NCBI GenBank assembly: GCA_013054445.1
Contig: JAAMPI010000866.1
Coordinates: 1-24,049, forward strand
Source of the DNA: Cudoniella acicularis
Lineage: Eukaryota > Ascomycota > Leotiomycetes > Helotiales > Helotiaceae
Direction: 5' to 3'
DNA length: 24,049 nucleotides
The position numbers and the translations under genes are program-made. Below the pieces are notes generated by a model. That model saw only the letters and a list, made by a program, of their open reading frames with translations. It was not told where the DNA came from and searched no databases. Below, piece after piece: positions 1 through 11,257 of the stretch. Position 1 is the first letter of the stretch, and every line of letters begins with the position of its first letter.

Positions 1-3000
1 AGTAGAGGGGAAGTACAACCATTCGCATTTCGCGGAGAATGGTAGGGCTTGAGCAGGAATTGAAGCTTGCCAAGTCCAAAGCTGAACGTGGAGCACTTCT
101 GGGGAGTCCAGGTCGCACGTGGCCGCAATGAGCAGCTTGCGGCGTCGAGGATCAAACGATTAGCATTTCAGCATGGCATGGTTCATCGATTGCGGGGCCC
201 TGGAGATAAAGGGTCAACAAAATGGTTGCGTTGCTGTCGTCAGTGGTTGCAGATGGTATTTACCGTCTGGAATGTCAGCAGGTGGCAGGTCTAAGGCGCC
301 TTTGGCGAGGAACAATGATGGAGCCATTGAGTGCTAATTGCGCTGGTCCGCAGAGTGCACAGACATGTTCGTGATGATGATTCGCTGGCGGTGAAATCTC
401 CAGTGGGTCTGTACGACGCGTGGTGTGGTGGCTGAAAGTCCTTCCGTATGGGGAAGCTTGAGCTGCTTGACAGTTGAATGCGGGTTGATGTTGCTTGTGT
501 ATTAGCAGGTGTTCGTGCGGTCCCTATGTGATGTACAGTAACGTATTCCTAAGGTATTATTATTGGGCCGAGAAATCTGGCGTATAAGGGTCGAAATGTT
601 TGCGATGGCCTTGATAGTAGAACACTACTGCTGTAGGGCACGACCTCCCGGCGTTGGAGATCTTGGCGGGGAAACTCGACCACTCCTAGGCAGACAGTGC
701 GCCGAAGGCACTCCGTAGATACTAGGTACTGAATAAAGTTATGCCTTCGAATTACTGCGACTGCAACTGCACGCAACCACTGCACGCTGTCTTCTGGTGG
801 CGGGAGCCAGTCCACAGTGCAGCGCATCAAGACGCTCCTCGGCTTGAGGCCGGCGAACGCTTCCATGGGGGTTTGGCTCGACAAACCCTTTCCGAGAAAA
901 GGGGAAGGCTTTTTCACTGTGATTGCGCGTGCAGATATTGTTCCCGGAAACGCTCTCCCTCCAGTAACCGCCTCAGCTTTGCACAATTGCCTGCACAACT
1001 CGAGTCAGGAAGACTGCAGGCAGAGCCGTCCAGCACAGGAGTCGTCCAACCGCCCCTCCGCCCCTCGAAATACATCACCCTCAAAATCCGAATTAGAATT
1101 AGAATCAGAATCATCGATAAAGTACCGGTATAATGCTTTCCCTCTTCGCCTTCGCCTTCAGCGCTTTCATCATCGGCGTCGACGTCGGGTCGCCAAGGGT
1201 GCCCTGATGCTGCTAAACCTTATTTTTAGCAGTGTGACGCTGTGAAGAGGTGACGAGAGAGGGACCCGTGGGCCTGTAGACCCTTTCAGGGTTCTTGACC
1301 GGAGAGTGCCTTTTTCCAAAAGGGGCAATGCCTAATGTCCACCGAGGTGGGAGTCGGCTCAAGGAGAGGGGTGCCTGGAGTAATGCTGGCAGGGCAGGGA
1401 TTTAGTCAATACCTCATGGCAAGATTTCAGCCAAGATTACGAAGGCCGTCAGTGGCCGCTGCATGTGCATATGCACCTGTGTCTGGACCTGTGTGTCGTT
1501 TTGATCAAGTAACGGCATCGCAGAAAGCATAAATTGAACAAAAGGCAAGAAGAGCCTGAGCCTGGGGACTGCGGAGTTTTGGTGGCGTCGCAGGCTGACC
1601 AGATCCTCGGCCTCATCGTGGTCTCACTCGGCGATCCTTGTGGAGATCAGTGGCCGCCGGTTTGATTTTACGTCTCAACAGCCTGGGACATCTGGGCAAA
1701 AGGACCTTTTGAAGCCTTTGGGGGCCAGATGATTGGATCCGGAAACTCATTCTTCTCCTCACGGTTATCGGATCGGATCGGATGGCAGTGCACTATGTCA
1801 TGTCGCGGTGGAAATATCTTCTGAGAACGCGGAAGAGGTGCGCAGTCCGCATACCGCACTTCGGTGTGTGTGTAGCAAGAAGATTTGGGAAAATTTAGGT
1901 GAGGGATCCCTGCCTTGCATCTCTCTTGCCACGGCTGCCCCGAAAACTTCCACACTGCTCTCTGTGATGGTGATGGCATCTTTGACTTGAGCGCGAGGCA
2001 TGGGCGTCGGCGTTGGCTTCCCCAGTTTGTGAATGCCTTCGCAGCCTGACAGCCTGGATATATTGTCTGCGCCGTGAAAAGAAGCCTCAGAAGCCTCCGA
2101 ACCTTAACGTCCAGCCTCACTAAAGTAGTGGTAGGATCGCCCCTAACAGCAGCCTGCCCCTGAGCCCTGGCTTCTGTTCCTCCTGTCGCATGGCATTCTG
2201 TCTAGCAGAGTCTTGGCGCCATCTCACCACACCACACAACGCGCGAGCCTGTCGCTGAACTGACTTTCATCACCGGATTTCCAGAACCGTTGCGGCGGGA
2301 GAGCTACTCCTGCGCGTGCTTTTAGTCCACTCACCAGTGCGAGTGGCCACCATCAGATTCGACCAGCCCAACCCAGTCCAAGGCGGTATCGAGAAGCTTA
2401 TCGTTACACTCTTATATCAACATCACCGGATGGTCATTATTGCCATTATTGCACTCAGTACTCGCACATCGGGAAACGGTGAGATTTGCTACTACCAGGA
2501 ATCTCTCTTCCCCTGATTCAACCTCGGATCATGCTTCTTGACCGCTCTCCTACTCCCACTCCTGACTCTTCGGAACCCCCCCCCCAACCCGTCTCCTCGC
2601 CAGAGCGACTCAGCCAACGTGGAGCGGGCAGTCAGAAATGTGACATGTTGAGCGAATGTCCTGCGTCACCAAGATCTGCCGTGGACCGCTTGACCCCGTA
2701 ATTTTTCCTCCTCGCCTTCCAGAAGAGCCCATGCCGAGATGGATGAACGGTGAAGACTCCCAAAGAGGCTCACAACGCGATATGTTGACCAGCAAGTACA
2801 GGGAATAACTCTGCGCATTTTGCATCCTCGCAGACAGGGAAAAAAACTAATGTGAATGGCTGGTCGGCTTTCATGGATCTGAGGCGTTTGAGAATTCTTT
2901 TGCCGCCCGCCCACTGCCAAGAGCTCGGAACAGGTAGAGAGAATTGGAACGAGGGAAATAAGATGGCCTGTCAAGTGGCCCGAGCCAGTTCGAATCAGAG

Positions 3001-4040
3001 CTTCAGGAAGATGCTTTATGCATACTATGATATTTTACCTGGTAAAAAGCTAAAGGAGTTCGGAGCATTGTTAGCTAAAGCACCTATAAGATCACTGTAT
3101 TGCTGTATGCAAAGAGGCTATCTGCGTCCCTTCACCACTCAGAAGAAAATTATATTGACGGAGCCTACGTACTTAGCATTCTACGCGACTCTGAATCAAC
3201 TCAAAGAGGAAAGGTTATGCGGTTGCCTCCTATTTGAGAGAATAGCCGACTCAAAGTAGAAGGTGGCTTGCCCAAGCCGGCCTGGAGACTTCCAGAAGCT
3301 TGCTGAACAGGAAAAGAAATATGAATATACAAGGTGCCGAGCAGCCTACTCGGTGCTTACGCTCTCTTATAACCACGGCCAACCAACCCTACTACAGACG
3401 TCGCGTGGATGAAGCATGGCAACCCGTATGTCATGGTATAGGTACCACCTCATATACAGAAAGTTGTCATTTTTGATAGCCGTCTTTTATTCGCTGTGAA
3501 GTTAAGCGGATTAGAAATTGAATTGATGCGCCGGCAGGAGAATCCGAGCATCACGCAGAGTTTTGAGAGCCCGCATTGGGGTCGGATCGTCATCATCAGT
3601 ATCCTCATGTCTCCTCGTTGGTATTTCTTTTCTGACCCGGGTGACAACTCATCACTCATCACAAGCCCCCTCATCCCCTCAATCTCCCTGCAGTAAAACT
3701 GCGGGCAGATGCACTGTTGAATGACCTCGACTTGTCCGAGAAATTCAAAAACCGCGCGCAAATAAATTCCGCACACACCATCTGCTCAAAAACGATGCAG
3801 GTAATAGAATCGGGTATGCAGCATCTCGTCATTAATCTGATATCTCCAGGCATCACTCTTCAGGGTCGGATTGATGATTCATGGAGAATTATTTCCACCT
3901 CATTCCCATCGTTTTTCCTGCAACCTTCAGTCTGCTCATGACTCGGAATCCGAGGTCTGTCGCTGTGAAGATGTCTGATTTGACGAGTTTCGCTGAGCAC
4001 TGCTTCCCTGGTTTTACACGCAGCCACTCAGGCGTCTGAG
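1..4040. other. No supportable gene in the left 4 kb
   Basis: I see no reading frame here with recognisable domains, good start context and plausible splice sites. Open stretches exist on both strands but they overlap one another, many lack a true ATG, and none resembles a known family. The + strand is rich in ATG (about 19 in the first 600 bases), which argues against a + strand leader here and contrasts sharply with the region that follows. The stretch also holds short simple repeats and a run of ten C at 2576-2585. It may be intergenic DNA, untranslated RNA or gene relics. Confidence 0.5.
1090..1113. repeat. Hexanucleotide repeat (GAATTA/GAATCA)
   Basis: Four tandem 6-base units can be read: two GAATTA followed by two GAATCA. 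This is a short, slightly diverged microsatellite with no gene around it. Confidence 0.7.
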
Positions 4041-4440
4041 ATGCATCGCGGGTCCTGGAGGAGTGTTGTCTGCGTCGAAGCATTTGTCTTGCCCGCATCA
4101 AGCCATAGCATACCCACCGACGAAGTAATCCCGGTCGAATCCTGCTGAATCTCGCACTTTTGGCCCGAGTCGCCCGCCCACCTTTGAGAGCTAACGCACG
4201 AGCAGCGTCAGGGGAGGCACGCATCCCCACTGGCCCAGCCCGAATTTTCCTAAATTTTTTTTTTCACTAGGACACGGTTTCGTCGTCAACTGCCATTCTA
4301 CGGCTGACTCTAAGACAAACCAGCACAGTGGGAGTAACTCCCATAGACGCTTTCTATTCTCGCACTCCGCTGCGGGGCTCGTGATCCTCGATTTCCCGGG
4401 GGCTGGACTTGTAATCATTCCGGAGTTTATTTCTTTGCTG

Positions 4441-4478
4441 AGCAAGCACAAGCACAGGTACAAGCAGGCACAAGCACC
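4441..4478. repeat. Imperfect CAAGCA-type minisatellite
   Basis: The motif CAAGCA or close variants (AGCACA, CAGGTA, CAGGCA) recurs for about 38 bases. The tract lies inside the ATG-poor region upstream of the Con7-like gene. Confidence 0.6.
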
Positions 4479-4525
4479 GCAAACGCCGCCGCCACCCCCA
4501 GCTTCAGAAAGTAAGACGCTGCTGA

Positions 4526-4705
4526 ATGCTCGCTGTTCTGCCACTATCCCGCAAAACACTACTCCAAGTACGGCGTAGACTGCAGTACCTGCGTGTGCGA
4601 TACTACGAAAGCTCCCAGTCTGAAACCAAGCGCGCGATTGTTGTGTTGGAAACAAACGCCCCCGCCCATTGGATTTCTCACTACTGTGCCTCCAGATCAT
4701 TATAG
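4526..4705 (+). other. Upstream ORF candidate 1 (59 codons)
   Basis: This is the first of only three ATGs in the ATG-poor region. It opens a 59-codon frame with no recognisable domain, ending at a TAG. A GTAAGA donor-like site at 4511 lies just before it, so the ATG could be removed by splicing, or it could lie upstream of the transcription start. Confidence 0.25.
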
Positions 4706-4930
4706 GCTTCCCGCGCCTTTGGGTCGCCTACACAAGCGTCGCCCCAAGTGTCCAGCACCACACTCATCCCAGGCGTGAGGAAGAGTGAGTACTGAGGATA
4801 AAGTACTGTGCGGTAGGTATATACTTCACAATAAATAATACACCGTCATTATTCGCGAGCATTTCGCCTCCGCCCTTCCAACAAAGACTTGCTACGGCTG
4901 CTCTTTGGTGCATCGATTTCTGGTTGCCAC

Positions 4931-4945
4931 CGTACGTACGTACGT
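4931..4945. repeat. CGTA tandem repeat
   Basis: Nearly four CGTA units occur in a row. The run is self-complementary, so it could form a small hairpin or cruciform. No function can be assigned. Confidence 0.6.
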
Positions 4946-5244
4946 GTAGGTGTGGTCAGTCTGCTCGCATCGTTTAGGGTTTGCCAGGGTGCTTCCGAGG
5001 CCTGCCTCTCGGTCGCTCAGTGCATTTCAGCGCTAGTCAGTGATTAAGTTAGCCTCCCTTTCAATTATTCCCATCTGCATCTCGCCATCATCATCGTCAA
5101 CAGCAGCGACAAGACGTCTGTGTCGAAGACTTGTCATCCGAGTGCCACTCTGGCTCGGTGCTTCGTCCAGACTCTTTGCTTCTCCGCACACTGCCGGATT
5201 CTTGGAAAATTTAGAATTTCCAGGCTCGACCACGTCGGCACTGG

Positions 5245-5397
5245 ATGAAATTTGGGCGTCTGCCAGAAAAAGCAAGGGTTCCATCAAAACGAATATACTC
5301 TGGAAGATTTCGCGCTCTCCTAAGGCGATTGCTTGTCAAAGCCGTAGACCAGACGTCGTGGGCATCGCGGGCGCCTGATACAGTGATCCATTTCTGA
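5245..5397 (+). other. Upstream ORF candidate 2 (50 codons, basic)
   Basis: The second ATG of the ATG-poor region opens a 50-codon frame rich in Arg and Lys, ending at TGA 5395-5397. The peptide resembles nothing I know. If the leader begins upstream of here, this would be a translated upstream ORF about 2.7 kb before the main start. Confidence 0.3.
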
Positions 5398-6183
5398 AAA
5401 CGGGGCCATCACGACGGGTCGACAGGGACATCGCGTCAAGCTTCCTCTCCCGTTCGCTGTTCGCCGGCCTCAACTCAAACAAGGAGAAGCGATCCCTTCA
5501 CCACTCCTCCACCACATCCGCCGCGTCGCGCTAGACTTCGAAGCACACAGCAGCCCACAGGCCGACCGCGATCCTTCACAACCACTTCAACTTCCTGCCC
5601 GCGAGCTACCCCAAGAGCCGCGACCAAGCTCTCAGACCGTCGCATACCCTCGAGCGGACACTTTCGAAATAAAGATTGGACGGACAAGAGGACAACGCCG
5701 AGAGCGGCCACGCTTGTGCAAACCGACTGGAAACATCAGACGACAGAAAAAGTCGCGCTCAAAATACTTGGTTCCTCACATCACAACAGCCCTCACAACA
5801 ACATCCATCACATCCGTAATATTCCCTAAAGCAGGACTAGATCTGCGAAAAACTCTTGACCACCTGCCCTTCCGCCTTCCCGCAGAGGCTTCTTTTCTCG
5901 CTGCAATTGATCTCGGAATAGCAAATTGAGTTTGGCACTACCATCTCACGTTGTATTCTCGATCTCGTTACCTCATCATCGAAATCTCAGAGAACAGCAG
6001 AGTAGTATATCCGGATCTCAAATCACCGTTTCCCCAGGTCTCCAATCAGATAAGGCAAAACAAGCTCCACGCAGACATAAGCCACTACGGCCCCGACGAT
6101 CTGACTGATCCGCAAAAGAGATCCAGATCTTAGTGGCTCAGCGGTCGGCTCAAGATACTTCAGATTGGTGCATTACGCAGTTG

Positions 6184-6207
6184 ATGCGAGATAAAATTCA
6201 GAGCTAG
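6184..6207 (+). other. Upstream ORF candidate 3 (7 codons)
   Basis: This is the last ATG before the main start codon. It opens a seven-codon frame (MRDKIQS) closed by TAG. A short uORF of this kind usually permits reinitiation downstream, and the following 1,775 ATG-free bases would let re-scanning 40S subunits reach the Con7-like start. That role is inferred; only the ORF and the absence of later ATGs are seen. Confidence 0.35.
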
Positions 6208-7116
6208 ACACTTAACATCTCAGCGCTTTGCAGCGTGGCCTGGACGGGATTGGCGAAGGACGACTTGACGTGATCCTCCCTCTGGCCAGCACGCTATCGT
6301 GACTTGGCTGAACACTAGGAGAGCGCTACCAAGCTACCAGCGGGTCCGAAAAGCCCAACCCACACTCGATCGACTGCTCCTCAAAGGGCAAGGCGGCACC
6401 TCTTCCGCGAGCAGTGAGCAAGTCTCGACGCTGTCCCCACTTGTGACTTGTGCGCGCTGTTCTGCACAACACTCGTTGCGGTACCTGTACAGTGAGTGCA
6501 GTTCCGTAGGGGATCTCTGAACTTTTGAACCTCTGCAAATCTGCGTGGCTCTCCAAGCCCACCGCAGCCGCTCCTAAACCGGGTTGAATTCGGGTGCTCG
6601 CTGACCAGCGACACTCAGTGACCAGAGAGTCTCGCATTTGGCAGTGAATCACTCGAGACCCGCGGGCCCTGCCCTACAAAGAAATCCTCCGTCCGACTCC
6701 CCCCGTGCTGTCGGGTCTGTGGTTCGGCAGCGGAAATTCCTTTCTCCTGTTTCTCGAGTCTCGCTTTGCAGAACCTAGACGGCGAGACTAGACGTGATAA
6801 TCTCGCGCGGAGGCACCAGGATACCGTTGCCGTTATCTCGTTTTACGAGAATCGAGCGTGTCTGTAGAGGGTGGATTCCGCGAGACGAGACAGAGAGTTT
6901 GAACGCGCTGTGGAGATCCCACGACCAGGACCTGACGCTGCTGTGTGTGAGTGCGCACCAGCCATTCACTTGCACTAGACCGGCTTCGAGGCAAGCGCGG
7001 GCAGTCAAGCCAGCAGAGGCGAGTAAAAAGACTAAAAAGTCCCCACGGCCCTCGGTCCTAACCACTCTCGGCCAGACATTGCCCTCCCACCACCGACATC
7101 CACCACCTAGGTACTG

Positions 7117-7140
7117 CCACTACCACTACCACACTACCAC
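7117..7140. repeat. CCACTA repeat in the leader
   Basis: Two exact CCACTA units are followed by a CCACACTA variant and a further CCAC. The tract is low in G and probably unstructured in RNA. Confidence 0.5.
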
Positions 7141-7982
7141 AACCCTCCTCTCCACGTTTCCTTACCCACCGCAGCGCAGTCATTCTGTGCAGAGCCCGTA
7201 CTAAGTCCCTGACTCAGTACTGTACCCAGCTCAGGACTCAGCAGCAGCACTCTCTACTCGCTGTCTTGTCTGCAAAACCGTGGTTGAGCTTCTCACGTGT
7301 GGAATTGGGCGCATTCTCTCCCGCTCTGCATCGCCGCCAGCTTTTGCCCCCATCCCTAAGCACTTAGCAACTACTACTAGCACCCACTCCCGCCGCTGTC
7401 TGGTAATCATTGCGTCAATAGGGCTCTGCACAAGTAGTGCTTCTTTAAATTGTCTTCGACGCCGCCCCCATCCTGTTCACTGCTCTCCTGGCTGCCGCAG
7501 ACTAAAACATTTCATCCTTGCTCGTGAAGGCTCTACTAAGTACCGGTGGCTTGCAATTCCTCCGTCGAGCGACGATTCACTGCAAGAACGAAACTACGAA
7601 ACTACCCTTCAGGACCGCCCCTCAACGCTCGAGCGTGCGCGATACGACACCACACGATACGACTACTATCCCAGCGACTCCAGGCAGTGCAGTGTCCAGC
7701 TACTCCCTACTCCTTCCCCCCAAGCAGCTCCATCGATCGTTCCGAGACCCCTCTGCATCGGCAGCGACGACGAACAACGCGCGCGAGTCTTAAGCCCAGC
7801 AACGAGCGAAGTGAACCTGGGAAGGCGCAACAGTTCCTGAGCCTGTCACCCTCAACCCTATTCCTAGCCCGCGAGCAGAGCATCTAAACAAGAGCTACCA
7901 CACCCGTGCCTTCCTCTTTGCTGAAGAAGGGCCGTCGCGCTTGTGCAAGCTATCACCCCCTCCAGATCCCCGGAGCTGTAGT

Positions 7983-10010
7983 ATGTCCTTGGTCTCATCG
8001 CAACATCCTTTCAGCAACTCATTGAACTCAAGCACACACACCGAACTCCAACACAAAGCCGCACTCGACGGCGAAGGCGACGGCGACAACACCATCACTA
8101 TCACCTCCACGTCCTCTGCCTCCCCCGATCACACCGAAGCGACGTTGACCACACTTCTCGGGGCCTTTGCAAACGCGGAGCACCACTCTATGGACAGAGG
8201 TGCTGCCGAATTCTCGCAGTCAGGTTTGCAATCATCATATCCATCCGCGTTGACCGACGCTCAGTCTGAAGAATCATCCGCAGATCACGGGTCTGCTGCG
8301 CAATACCCGCCGCAGCAAGAAGTGAGGGCCAACAACTACTCAGCTTCCGCGACGCCTACTTCCGAGTACGGTGTTTACCCGACCTCGGCGCGTTCAGGTT
8401 CATTCCCAGAACATCTACAACGTCAGTACCATCCAGCCAGCAACCACAGCGGTAGCAGCGGAGGTATGGCTCAATCAACAAGTCCGTCACTGCCTCAAGA
8501 TGGCCGCACCAACCATCAAAACGCACAAATCAAGTCTGACCAGGATGTTCCTATAGATCCATCAATCGCAGCCTCGAGCCCAACCTACCCTCCCCACGGC
8601 GGTCAATACTCTCCCTACCCCCCACAACAGGAAATGCAGCACGGCTACCCTCAACACCCGGGCGGTGCAATGTACACCCAACCTCGACCCGACTGGGCTG
8701 GCTATGCCGGTCACCCTCAGCATCCGATGCAAGGTGGATACGCGGTGAGTGGTGCCCAAACACCAACCTCTGCGGCTCCAGCTGGCGCGCGTCCTGGTCA
8801 AGTAAGCATTGATATTTTTTGTCTTTGGAAATTGTTCAACGTCATCATTTCTTCGTCCTGGACGCGCCGGCAAAAGTGAACTATCGGCGCTCGTGCGTTC
8901 GCACCAGGGCTGCTCCCCATGATGACACTCGCTTTGGAGAAGTCTCGTGGCAGAGCCTCATCTTTGAGAGAAAAACTGCTGTTTGGCAAACTTGTTTTGA
9001 CTAACACTCGTCGCGTGTAGGTCTACTCCTTTGTTCCGATCCCAGGCGCACAGCAACACAAGCGTCCCCGACGACGATATGAAGAGATCGAGCGTATGTA
9101 CAAGTGTGGATGGAATGGCTGCGAGAAGGCTTACGGTACTTTGAATCACTTGAATGCCCACGTCACCATGCAATCGCACGGCCAAAAGCGCACGCCTGAA
9201 GGTATGTTCTCTCCCAATTGCAGCATTCTGTATCGATTTTGGTGGGGGTTGGTCAGACGGAGGCAACACTTGCCGGCTCCGCTTTGCGCACACTGGTGCA
9301 AACCTTTGTCTAGATTTTTCTTGAGGGTAACAGTCGTCGTGATGTTTTTGTTCTGAACTGTGCGAACCGAAGCGCTTGTACAGAACTGGTGGCCCTGGCC
9401 CTAGTCAGCTCGTCTTGCGCGGCGGCTGATTTTCACTGGCGTGGAACTAAGGCTAGAGCGCTTTCGGTTCTGGGGATAACCTCATCACGCCGAAGCTAGC
9501 ATGGGTCACCCATACCTCTGGGAATTCTTGTGTAACGTAACGCAACGTAACGTACCGTGCACGTGCTGACATGTATCTCGCCACAGAGTTCAAGGAGATC
9601 CGCAAAGAGTGGAAGGCACGCAAGAAGGAGGAAGAGAATCAACGCAAGGCCGACGAGGAGCGCGCGCGAGCTGTTGCTGTAGGTGGTGCCCCTGCTGAAG
9701 GCCAGCCTGCCAGTGACGGCCCCCCCGCCGGTTATCAACCAGGGCAACGTTCCGTCCAGCTCCCACCCATCGGTTACCAACCCGGCGCCCAAGTTCCCGG
9801 CCAGTATCAAGCTCCCTCCGGCGGCGTCCAGCAGCTACAAGAATATAGCAACAACCACCTTCAATATTCTGGCTACCCAGCTTCGCCGTATGGCGCTCCA
9901 AACCAGATGTATAGCCAACGTTATTATCTCCCTCACCTCCTTCCCCCTTCAGGACCTCGCTAACATGGCTAGCAGATAACGGTTTTCCCGGACCCAAGAA
10001 TGAGCACTAG
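7983..10010 (+). CDS. con7: Con7-like C2H2 zinc-finger transcription factor
   Basis: This nuclear regulator resembles Con7 of Magnaporthe and Fusarium, which is needed for conidium morphology and infection-related genes. Exons are 7983-8801, 9021-9201, 9587-9908 and 9953-10010, giving about 459 aa. Residues 1-273 are disordered and rich in Gln, Pro, Ser and Tyr. A basic patch KRPRRR (287-292), a likely nuclear signal, precedes one zinc finger with C302, C307, H320 and H326 (CX4C-X12-HX5H). A charged Lys/Glu helix follows (about 334-365), then a second disordered Gln/Pro/Tyr tail. Intron 1 (8802-9020) has a GACTAAC branch site and intron 2 (9202-9586) has donor GTATGT. ATG 7983 is the first ATG after 1.8 kb without one. 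The last intron (9909-9952) is less certain; without it the frame stops at 9963 (458 aa). Retention of intron 1 would stop translation at 8879, before the finger. Confidence 0.88.
9532..9556 (+). repeat. GTAAC pentanucleotide repeat in con7 intron 2
   Basis: Five tandem 5-base units (GTAAC, GTAAC, GCAAC, GTAAC, GTACC) lie in intron 2, a few bases before the likely branch site GCTGAC. Each unit resembles part of a splice donor or branch motif, so the repeat could influence splicing. Confidence 0.7.
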
Positions 10011-11257
10011 ATCGGGCACTGTTCGTTCGTCGGCACGTTGCAAAAATCCGAAAATTTCCTTCCCAGATCCGTCGGTCGATGATACCAAACTTGCTTTATA
10101 GTTCTTACTGGATTGCGTTCTTGTACCATACGGGTCGCTGATTGCATTTACTTCGGTGTCCATTATGATTTTTCCGTTCTTAGACGTCCCTTCTGGTCCA
10201 GTTCGGCAACGAAAACGATTCGCACGGCTTGATGACACTTTCCGCTTTTACGTTCTCTCCTTTCTCGTCGGGGGTCGATCAATAGGAGGTGGTTGGCTGC
10301 ATTATCTGGCTTTTTAGCGGCGTCGTGGACATCTGATTCTGCTCTTTTCGCGGTAGAGCTGGGATTTGGTTGTTATGTTCGGTTGAGGTTTCCTGTGCTC
10401 TCCTTGGCTTTTAGGCCTTCGTGGGTGTATGCCCAAAACACAGCACGTTAGATTTCCGGCTTGCCGCCAAATTCCTTTCCTGTCTTGGCACGAGTGGTTT
10501 TTCTTTTTTTTCTCGCAAATTCATCTGGCAGCATACACGGAGGTCACATTACTCGTCTGGTCATTTTCGTTGGGAGTGGTGGAAAGGCGGAATATTCAGC
10601 GGGGCTCGCTGAAGCCGTTACTTGGTTCGCCTAAAAGGCGCTTGTATTCAAGAAGCAACGCAGAGACCATTCACAATGTTTTTAGGAGCGATTAGTGATT
10701 TGTGATTTGCTAAGATAAATTACTATGGTGAGTTGAGAATGCGGATATGCTGCAAATGTGATGTGTCTTGCCAATTGCCTAGCCGTGGACAACACTGCCG
10801 ACGACGAATGTTGATACACAACGTTGACTATTCAGCTAGGAATTTGAGACAAAGGTCGAGGGATGGAATCACGTTTGATGATGCAATCCAATCTGGGCGG
10901 ATGCCATGCTTGGCCATTTTAACATCGACACGAAATTTGTTTTGGGATTCGTGCCTCGCAAGATGGTCTTTTTGTCAACAGTGGTTGGTTAGTTGGAGAA
11001 GACCTCGAGTAAGGACCTCCGAGACGACGTTACTGTTTACGAGGGATTACCTGGGTATTCATTCTACTTTACTCTAAAGCCCAAAACCGTCTTTAGCGCA
11101 GATTATTATTGCAATCCGCTAGCACGACTGGGTCACGTGGCTACCAACGCATTTTAATGTCGCGTGTCGAATCTTCAATTTAGATTTCCAGTAGCACTTC
11201 AGTAGCGCTCCAATACTAGTAACCTGTCCGTCGCTCTCAAGCTCCCGCTTCAAGTTT
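10011..11257. other. con7 3' region and intergenic space
   Basis: No gene can be supported here. Positions 10011 to about 10700 are T-rich on the + strand and probably contain the con7 3' untranslated region; no exact AATAAA was seen. An open frame with an ATG at 10739, ending at 11077, is Cys- and Arg-rich but unlike any family. The 300 bases before 11258 should hold the promoter of the 2EXR gene and include a CACGTG core near 11134. Confidence 0.5.

Larger units (their letters stand above)
4044..7982 (+). promoter_or_regulatory. ATG-depleted upstream region / long 5' leader of the con7-like gene
   Basis: Reading every line of the + strand from 4044 to 7982, I find only three ATG triplets, at 4526, 5245 and 6184. 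The last 1,796 bases (6187-7982) have none in any of the three frames, yet the opposite-strand triplet CAT occurs about 16 times there, so the absence is strand-specific. The stretch ends exactly at the start codon of the Con7-like protein. In eukaryotes, selection removes upstream AUGs from 5' leaders but not from intergenic DNA, so I infer that most of this stretch is transcribed leader. The transcription start is not visible. A candidate leader intron (donor GTGAGT at 6492, acceptor TTTGCAG ending at 6771) has a weak branch site. A CACGTG E-box core lies near 7293. The far-left part may be promoter rather than leader. Confidence 0.6.

Noticed and set aside
1668..2120. 150-codon minus-strand open frame
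   Set aside because: It begins at GTG rather than ATG, overlaps other frames and has low-information composition.
2982..3004. GTTCGAATC, resembling a tRNA T-loop
   Set aside because: The flanking bases do not pair into a T stem and no acceptor, D or anticodon arms can be built around it.
2873..3259. ATG-started 128-codon frame on the + strand
   Set aside because: It has no recognisable domain, no supporting splice structure and ordinary start context; it is probably chance, though it cannot be excluded.
4191..4700. 169-codon minus-strand open frame
   Set aside because: It has no ATG start and includes translation of simple repeats at 4441-4478; no domain was seen.
7280..7840. 186-codon open frame on the + strand just before con7
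   Set aside because: It has no ATG; it lies in the ATG-free leader and is a chance opening in Ser/Arg/Pro-coding, CT-rich sequence.
9501..9513. Palindrome ATGGGT-C-ACCCAT in con7 intron 2
   Set aside because: At six base pairs it is expected by chance in 24 kb, and it has no link to a splice signal.
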